The notes: generated from the sequence alone by a model not told the origin. A stretch of DNA of 56,116 bases from Candidatus Poribacteria bacterium (GCA_022827885.1 JAJEIP010000004.1:1-56116); one strand, 5' to 3'. Shown: positions 27,575 through 36,397, numbered from the stretch's first letter. Program-made: numbers and translations.

Positions 27575-28228
27575 TTACTCTTTACCCTTGGTTACAAAGG
27601 TTACGCTGACATCAGTCTCGTTGCCAGCAGCGTCTGAGACTTTACCTGCGATAACATAAGTCGTCTCGTTGCCAATCTCTTTACCTTTGACAAGTTCGAG
27701 CGTCGCTTTGTTGCCTTCGACTTTGCCAAGCCAACCGACATCATCGCCACCTTCGGTCTGAAGTGCGACGTTACCAGAGACATCTTCGCTGAACTCGATT
27801 TCAATCGCTGCGGCGGTGTTGATGGCTTCGGGATCAACATCTTTGTCGCCATCTGAGACGGTGCCACCCGTGACTGTCGGCGCATCGGTATCCGGTGCGG
27901 TGACCGTATAGTTGAGTGCCTGGGTTCCATCAGCCCAAGTGATCGTCAATGCGAGTGGACCAGGGGTGAAAGGACCCGCGATAGTCGCTGTTTTACCTGC
28001 GACTGTGACAGTACCGGCACTTACTGTGACATCCGCGGGTGCGTTGTCAAAGGTAACCGTAATACTTCCATTCGCGGCAATCTCACCACCCGGAGGGGCT
28101 GCGCTTACGAAGGCAGCTGGTGCAGCTGTATCATCGCCACCATCATCATCGCCACCACAGCCGACTATCAGCGAAAGGGCGAACAAGCCTGCCAGCAATA
28201 AAGCGAAGGTTCTAAACTGTTTTGTCAT
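27575..28228 (-). CDS. lipoprotein with bacterial Ig-like domains
   Basis: The 217-residue product starts MTKQFRTFALLLAGLFALSL and ends its signal peptide with the lipobox I-V-G-C. An Asp/Gly-rich spacer (GDDDGGDD) follows, as often seen before exported domains. Two beta-rich repeats come next: a domain containing ITVTFDNAPADVTVSAG, and after DTDAPTVTGGTVSDGDKDVDP a second with IEIEFSEDVSGNV and VIAGKVSDAAGNETDVSVTF. The second matches the SbsA-type bacterial Ig-like pattern. It is probably a surface or periplasmic adhesion or scaffold protein. The start follows AAGGAG. The gene sits behind a long leader (see 28229-28652). Confidence 0.85.
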   Translation of the reverse strand: MTKQFRTFALLLAGLFALSLIVGCGGDDDGGDDTAAPAAFVSAAPPGGEIAANGSITVTFDNAPADVTVSAGTVTVAGKTATIAGPFTPGPLALTITWADGTQALNYTVTAPDTDAPTVTGGTVSDGDKDVDPEAINTAAAIEIEFSEDVSGNVALQTEGGDDVGWLGKVEGNKATLELVKGKEIGNETTYVIAGKVSDAAGNETDVSVTFVTKGKE

Positions 28229-28265
28229 TAGAGTTAACTCCTTAAATTGTAAAGTTTATCAAAAT

Positions 28266-28285
28266 ACACCCTTCGGATAGGGTGT
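28266..28285 (-). promoter_or_regulatory. hairpin just before the lipoprotein RBS
   Basis: ACACCCT and AGGGTGT form a 7-bp stem with a 6-base loop, followed on the minus strand by ATTTTG, about 40 bases before the ATG at 28228. A second stem, CTTTCCC with GGGAAAG, lies at 28303-28338. They could form an attenuator or a stabilising 5' structure. Confidence 0.4.
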
Positions 28286-28623
28286 CCTAACAACTTTCGG
28301 TCCTTTCCCATAGACACTCGCGAAAGCGTCGGGGAAAGTCGGTTTCGATGTCGCTGCTGCTTGTACAATTCAGCAACGCTTCAAAACCTATGATCATATT
28401 CTCGTTAAGTCAAGTAACGTAAGGCTATTTCGTTTGTTGCCCTCTCCGCAGTGCGTAAAGAACAAACCGACACGTTGAGAACAGAATTCCGCGAGGACAG
28501 TTAACAAAGTAAAACACCATTGGATTGTTGCACCCCTCGCCCGAAAGTCAATATCTAAACGAGTACCTTAAAGTTTAGCAAAAATTGCAAACTTTGTAAA
28601 GGTAAATTACGGATTTTCTCAAA

Positions 28624-28652
28624 ATTATATGAAAATTAGTCTCTTTTGTCAA
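28624..28652 (-). promoter_or_regulatory. consensus sigma70 promoter for the Ig-like lipoprotein
   Basis: On the minus strand TTGACA (28652-28647) and TATAAT (28629-28624) are exactly 17 bases apart. No ORF lies between it and the lipoprotein gene at 28228, which implies a leader of roughly 390 bases. Confidence 0.65.
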
Positions 28653-28820
28653 GAGAAAACTTCATTTTTTCGTAAATTTACCATAAATTTTAACGGTGTC
28701 AAGAAAAAATTGATACATGTACTCGCATCATCAAGTTTAAGGACATTATATAGTATATCACACATTGAAAAAAAAAGCAATTTTTTTCTTCACGGAACTC
28801 CGGTTCCCAACTTCTGACCG

Positions 28821-29786
28821 CTACTCTTCAAACAATCCCATCTGTTCGCTGGTTGTTCCACTCACATATGTTTCAAGCCGTTCTGGATGCGTTAGCACAT
28901 CAATCACCTTGTCAACCTCGGTCGGTGCGAAAGGAAACGCGCCTGTCCCTATCAACTCTTGGGGACCTTCCCGTTGCGCGTGCCCTGTGTCCCAGCGACA
29001 TGCGAGAACCGATCTGTCCTGACGCTGGGCATATCGTGCTGTATGCATCGCGCCTCCGGTCTTTCGCGCTTCAATTACAATGGTTGCTATAGAAAGTCCG
29101 CTGATAATACGGTTTCTCTGCACAAGATTGCCCGGTGACGGGGCAGTCGGGAATGGATGCTCTGAAAACAGACAACCATGCTCATAAATCTTCATTGCGA
29201 GTGGATTGTTCCTTCCGGGATAGATAGAAGACAGATCCGTTCCGACAACGCCAATCGTCTTTCCCATACCCGCGAGTGCACCCGAGTGGGCATACGTATC
29301 GATACCCATTGCTAATCCACTGGCAACCGTGAATCCGGCAAGCGCGAGTTGTGTCGCCAGCGAAAGCGTCAGTTCAATTCCTTCTATGCTCGGTTTCTGA
29401 CTCCCCACAATCGAAACACATCGATCACCGATGTCTGTTAACGTCCCGACCCTACAGAGAATTCCTGGGGCATCAGGCAGATTTTTGAGCGGGGCTGGAT
29501 AGTCTGGATCTTCAAGGCACATGACCCTGACATCCTGATTTTCGAGAGCATCGAGTCTCTCACGAAAGGTCGGAAAGTTACCGGATACTGTGAGTATCCG
29601 AGAGGCGAGAACGGGATTGAAGGAGGGCAATCGCGCAATTTCGGGGAGTTCCGCTTCAAAAATTGCCTGCACACTACCGAAGCGTGCTATCAGCCGTCTA
29701 ATCCGCACGCTACCGAGTCCCTCAACGGAGGCAAGTGCTAACCAGTATTCAAGAGCGGTGTTCTTTTTTGAATGCGTCATATCCAT
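28821..29786 (-). CDS. dprA: DNA-processing protein DprA/Smf
   Basis: The 321-residue protein has an N-terminal helix-hairpin-helix/SAM-like part (YWLALASVEGLGSVRIRRLI) and then the Rossmann-like DprA core: CVSIVGSQKPSIEG, VASGLAMGIDTYAHSGAL, TIGVVGTDLSSIYP, and VQRNRIISGLS. These bind single-stranded DNA and load RecA in natural transformation. The C-terminal winged-helix domain of longer homologues appears to be missing; the protein ends soon after the core with EQMGLFEE. The ATG at 29786 or the one at 29780 could be used; neither has a good ribosome binding site. It is divergent from the livGF operon. Confidence 0.93.
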   Translation of the reverse strand: MDMTHSKKNTALEYWLALASVEGLGSVRIRRLIARFGSVQAIFEAELPEIARLPSFNPVLASRILTVSGNFPTFRERLDALENQDVRVMCLEDPDYPAPLKNLPDAPGILCRVGTLTDIGDRCVSIVGSQKPSIEGIELTLSLATQLALAGFTVASGLAMGIDTYAHSGALAGMGKTIGVVGTDLSSIYPGRNNPLAMKIYEHGCLFSEHPFPTAPSPGNLVQRNRIISGLSIATIVIEARKTGGAMHTARYAQRQDRSVLACRWDTGHAQREGPQELIGTGAFPFAPTEVDKVIDVLTHPERLETYVSGTTSEQMGLFEE

Positions 29787-29905
29787 TTATAGTTCGAGAA
29801 AGTCTTTTCTTTATACCTTAATATATAAGAAAGTATAACATAGTCTGAGGATGGATGTCAAATCTGTGTTGTGCTGCGCCTACAGAAATCAGTCCGAAAA
29901 ACAAA

Positions 29906-29935
29906 TTGACATTTCCTTTCACTTAAAGGTATACT
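29906..29935 (+). promoter_or_regulatory. sigma70-like promoter for livG-livF-lgt
   Basis: TTGACA at 29906-29911 and TATACT at 29930-29935 are 18 bases apart. The -10 box sits inside a palindrome (29922-29940), so a repressor bound there would block transcription. Confidence 0.7.
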
Positions 29936-29940
29936 TTAAG
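29922..29940. promoter_or_regulatory. palindrome over the livG -10 box, possible operator
   Basis: CTTAAAG (29922-29928) and CTTTAAG (29934-29940) are perfect inverted copies around GTATA. Overlap with the -10 region is the classical position for a repressor site. The AAAGGTATA core recurs in the inverted repeat at 32311-32347. Confidence 0.5.
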
Positions 29941-29967
29941 CGCAGACAATCGAACGAGGAGAGAAAA

Positions 29968-30750
29968 ATGCAAAATACCTCCATACGCTTGCTCTCAACA
30001 AATGGACTCAGTCGACATTATGGTGGTGTCATCGCGTTGTCCGAAGTGACAATGGCTGTACACCCCGGACAAATCTTCAGTTTAATTGGGCCGAATGGTG
30101 CAGGAAAAACGACACTCTTCAACTGTGTTACGGGCTTGGATAAACCAACATTTGGCACCGTTGATTTCTTAGGGGAATCCATTACAGCTCTCCGTCCAGA
30201 CCAAGTTACGAAACTCGGTATTGGCAGGACCTTTCAGAACATAAGACTCTTCGCAGAACTCACAGTTCTTGATAATGTTAAAATCGGGAGACATCCCCGC
30301 ACAATCAGCACGTTTGTTGGCGCAGTCTTCCGCACAAATCGGCAGAAAAGTGAGGAGGAGGAGATCGCCGCACGCGCACGCGATATGCTTGAATTTGTCG
30401 GGTTAGAAGACATCAGCGACCAGACAGCAGGAAACCTCTCCTACGGCGATCAACGCCGCGTTGAAATCGCCAGAGCTTTAGCCACTGAACCGAGACTCCT
30501 GCTCCTCGACGAACCCGCCGCCGGAATGAACCCTCAAGAGACGCAGGAACTTATTGACCTGATCTACGCCATACGAGAGCAGGGAATCACTGTGCTTCTC
30601 ATCGAACACGACGTAAAGTTGGTGATGCAAATCTCCGATTGGGTTACCGTATTAGACCATGGAGAAAAAATCAGCGAGGGGATACCCACGGACGTACAAA
30701 ACGACCAACGCGTCATTGAGGCATATTTGGGGGCTTCTGACGATGCTTGA
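29968..30750 (+). CDS. livG: ABC transporter ATP-binding protein, LivG type
   Basis: The 260-residue ATPase begins MQNTSIRLLSTNGLSRHYGG; this ATG at 29968 follows GAGGAGAG, while a longer frame from 29851 lacks such a site. It has Walker A (GPNGAGKTTLF), the Q loop, the LSYGDQRR signature, Walker B (LLLLDEPAAG) and the switch His in IEHDV. RTFQNIRLF and EPAAGMN are typical of LivG, one of the two ATPases of branched-chain amino acid and amide importers. LivF follows with an 8-base overlap. No permease or binding protein gene is in the window, so those parts must come from elsewhere. Confidence 0.92.
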   Translation: MQNTSIRLLSTNGLSRHYGGVIALSEVTMAVHPGQIFSLIGPNGAGKTTLFNCVTGLDKPTFGTVDFLGESITALRPDQVTKLGIGRTFQNIRLFAELTVLDNVKIGRHPRTISTFVGAVFRTNRQKSEEEEIAARARDMLEFVGLEDISDQTAGNLSYGDQRRVEIARALATEPRLLLLDEPAAGMNPQETQELIDLIYAIREQGITVLLIEHDVKLVMQISDWVTVLDHGEKISEGIPTDVQNDQRVIEAYLGASDDA

Positions 30751-31447
30751 ACTTCAAAATATTCATACCTATTACGGAAACATACGCGCCGTTCGAGGCA
30801 TATCTATCACTATCAATGAGGGCGAGATGGTCTGTTTGATCGGTGCCAACGGTGCCGGAAAATCCACAACACTCATGACGACATCCGGGATACATACCCC
30901 TGTTGAAGGCAGTGTACACTTTGATGGCAACGACATCACAACAACATCCGCAGAAGAACGCGTCATCCTCGGTATCTCACAGGTCCCAGAGGGACGACTC
31001 ATCTTTCCGGATATGAGTGTCCTTGAAAACCTCGAACTCGGTGCTTATTCAAGGAACGACAAAAGTGCCATCAAAGACGATTTAGACAGAATCTTTCAGT
31101 TTTTTCCCGTCCTACAGAACCGGCAGAAACAGCGTGGTGGCAGTCTCAGCGGTGGCGAACAACAGATGCTCGCAATCGGACGCGCCCTGATGTCTAGACC
31201 GAAACTTCTCTTATTAGACGAACCCTCCTTAGGACTTGCACCTCTGATCGTAAAACAGATTTTCGAGATCATCCAGCAGATTAACGCCGATGGCACAACT
31301 ATCCTCCTCGTCGAGCAGAACGCACAAATCGCACTGCAAGTAACCGATAGAGGCTACGTCATGGAAACCGGTGAAATTACAATTGAAGGCACCTCTGCCG
31401 ACCTGTTAGCCGACGAACGCGTGCGACAGGCTTATCTCGGAGAATAA
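30743..31447 (+). CDS. livF: ABC transporter ATP-binding protein, LivF type
   Basis: The 234-residue ATPase starts MLELQNIHTYYGNIRAVRGI; a longer frame exists but this start overlaps the livG stop in the usual way. Walker A is GANGAGKSTTL, signature LSGGEQQMLAIGRALM, Walker B LLLLDEPSLGLAP, and the switch His is replaced by Gln in LVEQNAQIAL, which is normal for LivF. QVPEGRLIFPDMSVLENL is a strong family marker. It should pair with LivG as the ATPase heterodimer of a branched-chain amino acid-type importer. The lgt gene follows after six bases. Confidence 0.93.
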   Translation: MLELQNIHTYYGNIRAVRGISITINEGEMVCLIGANGAGKSTTLMTTSGIHTPVEGSVHFDGNDITTTSAEERVILGISQVPEGRLIFPDMSVLENLELGAYSRNDKSAIKDDLDRIFQFFPVLQNRQKQRGGSLSGGEQQMLAIGRALMSRPKLLLLDEPSLGLAPLIVKQIFEIIQQINADGTTILLVEQNAQIALQVTDRGYVMETGEITIEGTSADLLADERVRQAYLGE

Positions 31448-31453
31448 ATATTA

Positions 31454-32287
31454 ATGTATCCAACGATCATTGATTTCGGTCCCGTAGGTATCCATTCTTA
31501 CGGGTTGATGTTGGCCACCGCGTTTATTACTGTCGTCTTTGTTATACAATCCGAGTTGAAGCAAAGGGGTTTTGTCCCAGAACTCGCCTCGACGATCGTC
31601 ATGGCTGCAGCAATTGGCGGCATTGTCGGCGCAAAACTCTATTCTGCATTACTCGACGGTCAGATCTCTTTCGGGGAACTCTTTTCAACGAGTGGATTAG
31701 TCTGGTATGGCGGTTTCATCGGTGGATGTCTCGGCGTTATTATTGTCGTCCTCCGCTCCCCGAACCCATTCCTACCTACAATCGACATCGTTGGTCCGAC
31801 AGTTGTTCTCGGATACGGCATTGGTCGAATCGGATGTCTCCTCGCTGGTGATGGTGACTATGGACCCCCGTCGGATCTACCGTGGGCGATGGCGTTCCCT
31901 AACGGCACTGTTCCAACCGATGTTCCTGTCCATCCAACCCCTATATACGAGACGCTAATGGCATTCGCATTTTTCGGTATTCTCTGGTCGCAACGCCGTA
32001 GACTTGAGGGGACACCTGGTGTTCTGTTCGGGGCGAGTCTTGTCGCACTGGGGGTGGAGCGGTTTATTGCCGAGTTTTGGCGGATCACACCGCGTGTACT
32101 TGGGTGGATGTCCGCAGCGCAACTTTTCAGTATCGCGGCGTTCATTATCGGCATTGGGCTCATTTTTTGGATGCACAACCGTTCTCACATAGCGAAAGTT
32201 GAGGTGAGTGACTTCGCCGGCGAAACAGGAGAAGGCGAAGGTAGGAAGGCGCGTCGGCGAAATAGGCGAGGTAGACACCGCCGTTGA
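31454..32287 (+). CDS. lgt: prolipoprotein diacylglyceryl transferase
   Basis: The 277-residue membrane enzyme transfers a diacylglyceryl group to the lipobox cysteine of prolipoproteins at the inner membrane. Signature segments are the family box GRIGCLLAGDGDYG with its essential arginine, HPTPIYE, and YGLMLATAFI at the start. Six to seven hydrophobic helices are visible. The C-terminus ends in a strongly basic tail rich in Arg. It is six bases after livF and probably cotranscribed with the ABC ATPases. The window itself encodes several lipoproteins that would be its substrates. Confidence 0.93.
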   Translation: MYPTIIDFGPVGIHSYGLMLATAFITVVFVIQSELKQRGFVPELASTIVMAAAIGGIVGAKLYSALLDGQISFGELFSTSGLVWYGGFIGGCLGVIIVVLRSPNPFLPTIDIVGPTVVLGYGIGRIGCLLAGDGDYGPPSDLPWAMAFPNGTVPTDVPVHPTPIYETLMAFAFFGILWSQRRRLEGTPGVLFGASLVALGVERFIAEFWRITPRVLGWMSAAQLFSIAAFIIGIGLIFWMHNRSHIAKVEVSDFAGETGEGEGRKARRRNRRGRHRR

Positions 32288-32310
32288 TGGGTAATTAATC
32301 TAATATACGA

Positions 32311-32347
32311 TATACCTTTATATACTTTCTTTTTATATAAAGGTATA
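32311..32347. repeat. perfect 13-bp inverted repeat between lgt and the sulfotransferase-like gene
   Basis: TATACCTTTATAT (32311-32323) and ATATAAAGGTATA (32335-32347) are exact inverted copies separated by 11 bases rich in T. The right arm ends next to AAAGGAC, the likely ribosome binding site of the next gene. It could act as a terminator or attenuator for lgt, or as an operator or RNA structure controlling the next gene. Confidence 0.65.
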
Positions 32348-32360
32348 AAGGACATACAAC

Positions 32361-33101
32361 TTGGACACAAAACGTATCTGTCTCTGGTCGGGACCGCGGA
32401 ATGTCTCGACCGCACTGATGTACGCCTTTGCACAACGCAGCGATACTCAGGTCATTGACGAACCCCTCTACGCACACTATCTCTACACAAAATACGGCGC
32501 ACAGGCTTTCAAGAGTACGCATCCCGGCACAGCAGAGGTGATGGCATCTATGTCAACAGATGGCGCACAGGTGATCGAACAGGTGATCCTTGGGGCCTGT
32601 GAGAAACCTGTGCTTTTCATGAAACAGATGGCGCACCACCTCCTCAACATTGACTTCAGTTTCCTTCAGCGCACCCACAACGTTCTACTCATCCGCGACC
32701 CACGAGAGATGCTTCCCTCTCTTGCTAAGGTCATCGGGATACCAACACTCGCCGACACCGGACTCAAAACACAGTACGATCTCTTAAACGACCTGCGCGC
32801 CGCGGGACAAACCCTTCCGATTCTCGATGCGCGACTCCTATTAGAAAACCCATCCAATGTTTTATCGCAGCTATGTGAGCGGCTTGAGTTGCAATTTGAG
32901 CGTTCAATGCTGTCTTGGGAGATAGGTGGGAATCCTGCGGATGGCGTATGGGCACCGTATTGGTATCAGAACGTCCATCGGAGCACAGGGTTTGCGCCGT
33001 ACCGTCCGAAATCGGAACCGTTTCCTACAGAATTGGAGGCGGTGTTAGCGGTGTGTGTGGAATATTACAGTGCCCTGCGTAAAGAGGCGATTGGTCATTA
33101 G
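32361..33101 (+). CDS. sulfotransferase-like family protein
   Basis: A 246-residue protein read from a TTG start at 32361, which follows AAAGGAC. The N-terminus RICLWSGPRNVSTALMYAF has the phosphate-binding loop of the PAPS-dependent sulfotransferase fold (5'-phosphosulfate loop). The segment NVLLIRDPREMLPSL matches the 3'-phosphate binding region. Proteins of this type are often annotated as sulfotransferases or, wrongly, as branched-chain aminotransferase-like. The sulfate acceptor is unknown. It is 74 bases after lgt, with a 13-bp inverted repeat between them. Confidence 0.75.
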   Translation: MDTKRICLWSGPRNVSTALMYAFAQRSDTQVIDEPLYAHYLYTKYGAQAFKSTHPGTAEVMASMSTDGAQVIEQVILGACEKPVLFMKQMAHHLLNIDFSFLQRTHNVLLIRDPREMLPSLAKVIGIPTLADTGLKTQYDLLNDLRAAGQTLPILDARLLLENPSNVLSQLCERLELQFERSMLSWEIGGNPADGVWAPYWYQNVHRSTGFAPYRPKSEPFPTELEAVLAVCVEYYSALRKEAIGH

Positions 33102-33128
33102 CAATTGCTGATTGTTGACGGCTAATTG

Positions 33129-36038
33129 TTATTCCACCATCTTCTCAAGGATCTGCTCAAGAAGCTGATCGCTATCGGCTTCCCGCTCCCGATATTGTTG
33201 GACCAACTCCGCTAACGTTGACGGTTTCTCACCTTTTGTGAGTGTTTCACCATTCGCTGGGATTCCCAACAGCAGCATATTCAGTGCCTCATCAAATGTC
33301 TGCGCCTGCACCGCCTCAAGTTCATTTGATCCTGCCTTCAGTACCACCATCTCTAACTTCGGACGTCGCGGCTTGTCGTCATCTTCACCCTCCGGCTTTT
33401 TCGCTTGCAGGTAAATCGCCTCAAGATAGAACAGCGCGTCCTCAATCGGAATAATCAGTAGATTGCCCCGAATCACATCGTTTGCCGCTTGCCAACCGCG
33501 TTGTTGATCACCGGTTTTCTTGTTAATATCGTCTTCCACCTGGGTCGGTCCGGCGATCCCTGCGTTCTCAGGGAGCACGTAAACGATCCGCTCACCGTAA
33601 TGCGGTTGATCGCAGCGTGCCACCATCCATGCCTTCAACTGTTTCTCGCGATCTCGCGGCGCGAATGGAATCACATTCACAAACTCAACTTTTTCCTCAC
33701 CCGGCAACTTCAACATAGCGTAATAGGGCATCATTTCCTGATCCGCTTGTGAGGAGTAGTATGCCTCTTTCGGTATCGACCAAGGGTTCGTATTATCATA
33801 AAACCCGCTCGCTTGCCGGTAATAATCGCCGTAAAGTCTCGCTTGAATCCGGGTTAGATAATCCGGGTACCGCAAGTGCGCCGCCAACCCGTCCGGCATC
33901 TCCGAGAGTGATTTAAAGAGATTCGGGAACGCTTTCTGATAAGTCCGCATCACGGTTTCGTCTTCTTCATCTTTCTTGATGGCATAGAAATCCACCGCAC
34001 CGGTATAAGCGTTAACGACAGCGACACCGGCATTTCGGATGTAGTTGAACGTATCAAAATCCGGCTCCTCATATAGTTCACTGTCTGTGAGTTGCGTCTT
34101 ATCGTCCACATACATCTGTGCGTTCGGATAATACCGGCTCGTCACATAGAAGTCGATGATCCAATATAACTGTTTATTGTGAATCACAATATACGGATCG
34201 GGGTCGTAATTCAGGAAGGGTGCTATGTATGAAACCCGGTCTTTGACGAGGCGGTCATTTCGACGGGTGCCGATCCTTCTCCGGAACATGATTCGGCTCT
34301 CCGGTGTCAGTTTCTCTGAGATGAGGATGGGGATGAAATCGAAGCGAAGCGCGAAACAGAGTCGACGGAACCAACCGCCTAAAGACACACCTCCATCCCC
34401 GGCGTATGTATGCTGCATCCATTCAGGTATTTCTGGGGTTTCCGTAACACCCGCGTCACTTTCGGGGTCCAGTCTGCGTTCAGCACTATTTGCATCGCGA
34501 TCGGTGTTCACAATCATGTAGTTGCGGATCATCTCACCGTAGTAAATCTGCGGATATTCTACTGTCAGTTCCTTGTAAGCACTATCGATCGGTGTATCCT
34601 TGACCCAGAGTTTCGGTAAACCCTCGCCAACGAACTCGTTCACCGGGGCGACACACACGCCGTAGCCGTGCGTAAAAGAACGTAGATCCGTTTTCAGGCG
34701 ATCCCACCCCGTAATCTCGGTACCGGGATCAATTTCACGGGCGGCTATTAGGACCTGCCGATATTCACCATCTACTGTATATCTGTCGACATCAGTATAC
34801 GGATGGAAGTTGTAATGCGGTTTAATCTGTGTCTCTCGGAGAGCCTCATACAGGACCCGTCGATCCCAAATCTGGATATTCTTCTTGACCTCGGCGTTTT
34901 CCGTTATCATTTCCAGTGTTGCGGTCCCAGGCTCGCGGTCAACCCTCACGATCTCATCGAGATCAAAGGCGCGGCGTGTCTCTTCGATGTGCCTCTGCAA
35001 GTACCGCCCCTCCTTGAGAAAAGGTTCCACACGCATACGTGCTACGTGGAGACCCAACGGGTATGCTTGAATCAACAGTACGTAACTCAATCCCCATATC
35101 GCCCCAGACACATACCACAACAGTCGTTTCCGCCAGAAGATGTTAATTACGATAACGATTGCGATGCTGATCAGCGCGCCGCAATAAATGTTCGTGGCAC
35201 CTGCAAGGTGAAAGTCCACGTAAAATAACCCGTGGAGGGTCTGCAGCCCGTTCGTCAGGGGCTTTGTATATACCTTGTCCCAGAGGTTCACATAGCTTCG
35301 CCACCCGCTGACGATCAGTAGCAATATCCATAAAGCCGAGCCGTGAAAGATAATATGTCGTTTCACACGTGCCATTGTGTGGGCGTCCCGCCGGTAATAG
35401 AAATTATATAACAACCCAACAACAATACACGTTACCCATAGGGTTATCTCTACCCAGAGACTCACCCATCGGTGGAGCGGGAAACTAAAGAGGTAGAAAT
35501 TCCGATCCATTCCGAAATGGAGAGAACTCTCTACCGCTACCACATCCGATTGATTCAGGTACCGAAGCATTATATCGTCCAATAGAAGCATCGGTCCTGC
35601 GAGCAGAAGTGCCGCGATCAACGTGATGTAGATGACCATCCGATGGAAAGAGAAGGTCTGCGTATGTGTCCAGCGCCGAAACTCGCGGGATTCTGGACAC
35701 AATATGTTAGCGATTGCCGTGTTGGCATTCATAAATCCAGCAGCGACAATGAAACAGACACCGAAAATGCCCCACCGGACCTTCTGGAGCCCCCAGAAGA
35801 CAGCAGCGTATCCAACGTGTTCAAACCAGAGGTGTTCTGTATAGAGATGTGCCAAGGGGAAGAAGCAGCTCATCGTAATCAGCACGCTCAACGTCCAGAG
35901 CAGATACGCCTGCAATTTATTATGAACGCCGCGCCGCCAGTAACCGCTCCGTCGATACCGAAGGATACCCCATATTAAGGTAACACCGACAAGGAGTATG
36001 CTTAAAAGTAACTGTGCGATAGCAAGATCTGCTGTCAT
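33129..36038 (-). CDS. UPF0182 family membrane protein
   Basis: The 969-residue protein starts MTADLAIAQLLLSILLVG; this ATG has an ideal AGGAGG site, and a TTG six codons upstream is not needed. The N-terminal third contains about seven hydrophobic helices, with WFEHVGYAAVFW and the following segments typical of UPF0182 (COG1615). The rest is a large soluble, probably extracytoplasmic region that includes the family phrases TPIDSAYKELTVEYPQIYYG, YVTSRYYPNAQ and IVYVLPENAG. The final ~150 residues are acidic and likely disordered. The function of the family is not known. It stands alone on its strand. Confidence 0.93.
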   Translation of the reverse strand: MTADLAIAQLLLSILLVGVTLIWGILRYRRSGYWRRGVHNKLQAYLLWTLSVLITMSCFFPLAHLYTEHLWFEHVGYAAVFWGLQKVRWGIFGVCFIVAAGFMNANTAIANILCPESREFRRWTHTQTFSFHRMVIYITLIAALLLAGPMLLLDDIMLRYLNQSDVVAVESSLHFGMDRNFYLFSFPLHRWVSLWVEITLWVTCIVVGLLYNFYYRRDAHTMARVKRHIIFHGSALWILLLIVSGWRSYVNLWDKVYTKPLTNGLQTLHGLFYVDFHLAGATNIYCGALISIAIVIVINIFWRKRLLWYVSGAIWGLSYVLLIQAYPLGLHVARMRVEPFLKEGRYLQRHIEETRRAFDLDEIVRVDREPGTATLEMITENAEVKKNIQIWDRRVLYEALRETQIKPHYNFHPYTDVDRYTVDGEYRQVLIAAREIDPGTEITGWDRLKTDLRSFTHGYGVCVAPVNEFVGEGLPKLWVKDTPIDSAYKELTVEYPQIYYGEMIRNYMIVNTDRDANSAERRLDPESDAGVTETPEIPEWMQHTYAGDGGVSLGGWFRRLCFALRFDFIPILISEKLTPESRIMFRRRIGTRRNDRLVKDRVSYIAPFLNYDPDPYIVIHNKQLYWIIDFYVTSRYYPNAQMYVDDKTQLTDSELYEEPDFDTFNYIRNAGVAVVNAYTGAVDFYAIKKDEEDETVMRTYQKAFPNLFKSLSEMPDGLAAHLRYPDYLTRIQARLYGDYYRQASGFYDNTNPWSIPKEAYYSSQADQEMMPYYAMLKLPGEEKVEFVNVIPFAPRDREKQLKAWMVARCDQPHYGERIVYVLPENAGIAGPTQVEDDINKKTGDQQRGWQAANDVIRGNLLIIPIEDALFYLEAIYLQAKKPEGEDDDKPRRPKLEMVVLKAGSNELEAVQAQTFDEALNMLLLGIPANGETLTKGEKPSTLAELVQQYREREADSDQLLEQILEKMVE

Positions 36039-36170
36039 GATGAATGCCTCCTGCAAGACATTATAGCATAGGTGTAGAGACTTCGCAAATTCTGCCGTCA
36101 GCGAATTCGTCAGAATCAGGATTTTCAGGACAGGAGATTGCTGACGGCTGCCTGCTGATTGCTAACTTGT

Positions 36171-36192
36171 GGCAACGAACTGTGCTCACGAT
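36171..36192. repeat. intergenic repeat copy (AACGAACTGTGCTC type)
   Basis: GGCAACGAACTGTGCTCACGA closely resembles 42932-42956 (TGTAGGAACGAGC then TGTGCTCGCGA) and more distantly 461-485. All copies lie between genes. Such short elements are common intergenic repeats in some genomes; the family assignment is by eye. Confidence 0.5.
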
Positions 36193-36224
36193 CATCCGCG
36201 TAATCCACGATTCAGACAAAAAAT

Positions 36225-36253
36225 TTGACAAAAAACATCCATTACGCTATAAT
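36225..36253 (+). promoter_or_regulatory. promoter-like unit P1 of tandem array
   Basis: TTGACA at 36225-36230 and TATAAT at 36248-36253, 17 bases apart: a perfect consensus. Its surroundings match those of P4 closely. No gene follows directly. Confidence 0.65.
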
Positions 36254-36317
36254 TAATATCAATTCAACCCTAAAAGCACCGAAATACGCGTTTTTCGCAC
36301 CCTGTTGAAAAAAATAC

Positions 36318-36346
36318 TTGACAAAAACACCCAATTTCTGTAGAAT
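36318..36346 (+). promoter_or_regulatory. promoter-like unit P2 of tandem array
   Basis: TTGACA at 36318-36323 and TAGAAT at 36341-36346, 17 bases apart, preceded by an A-rich stretch as in P1 and P4. Confidence 0.6.
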
Positions 36347-36368
36347 TTCAAATGTACGAAAAATAGTG

Positions 36369-36397
36369 TTGACTTTTTTTCGTAACTATTTTATAAT
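36369..36397 (+). promoter_or_regulatory. promoter-like unit P3 of tandem array
   Basis: TTGACT at 36369-36374 and TATAAT at 36392-36397, 17 bases apart. The spacer (TTTTTTCGTAACT...) is shared with P6, so these two units are copies of one another. Confidence 0.6.

Larger units (their letters stand above)
28229..28820. other. AT-rich intergenic region holding a long leader
   Basis: No convincing ORF is present in these 592 bases. The minus strand carries a consensus promoter at 28652-28624 and, downstream of it, about 390 bases of leader before the lipoprotein ATG. Hairpins at 28338-28303 and 28285-28266 lie near its 3' end. The rest is AT-rich sequence between the leader and the end of dprA. 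I see nothing else in it. Confidence 0.6.
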
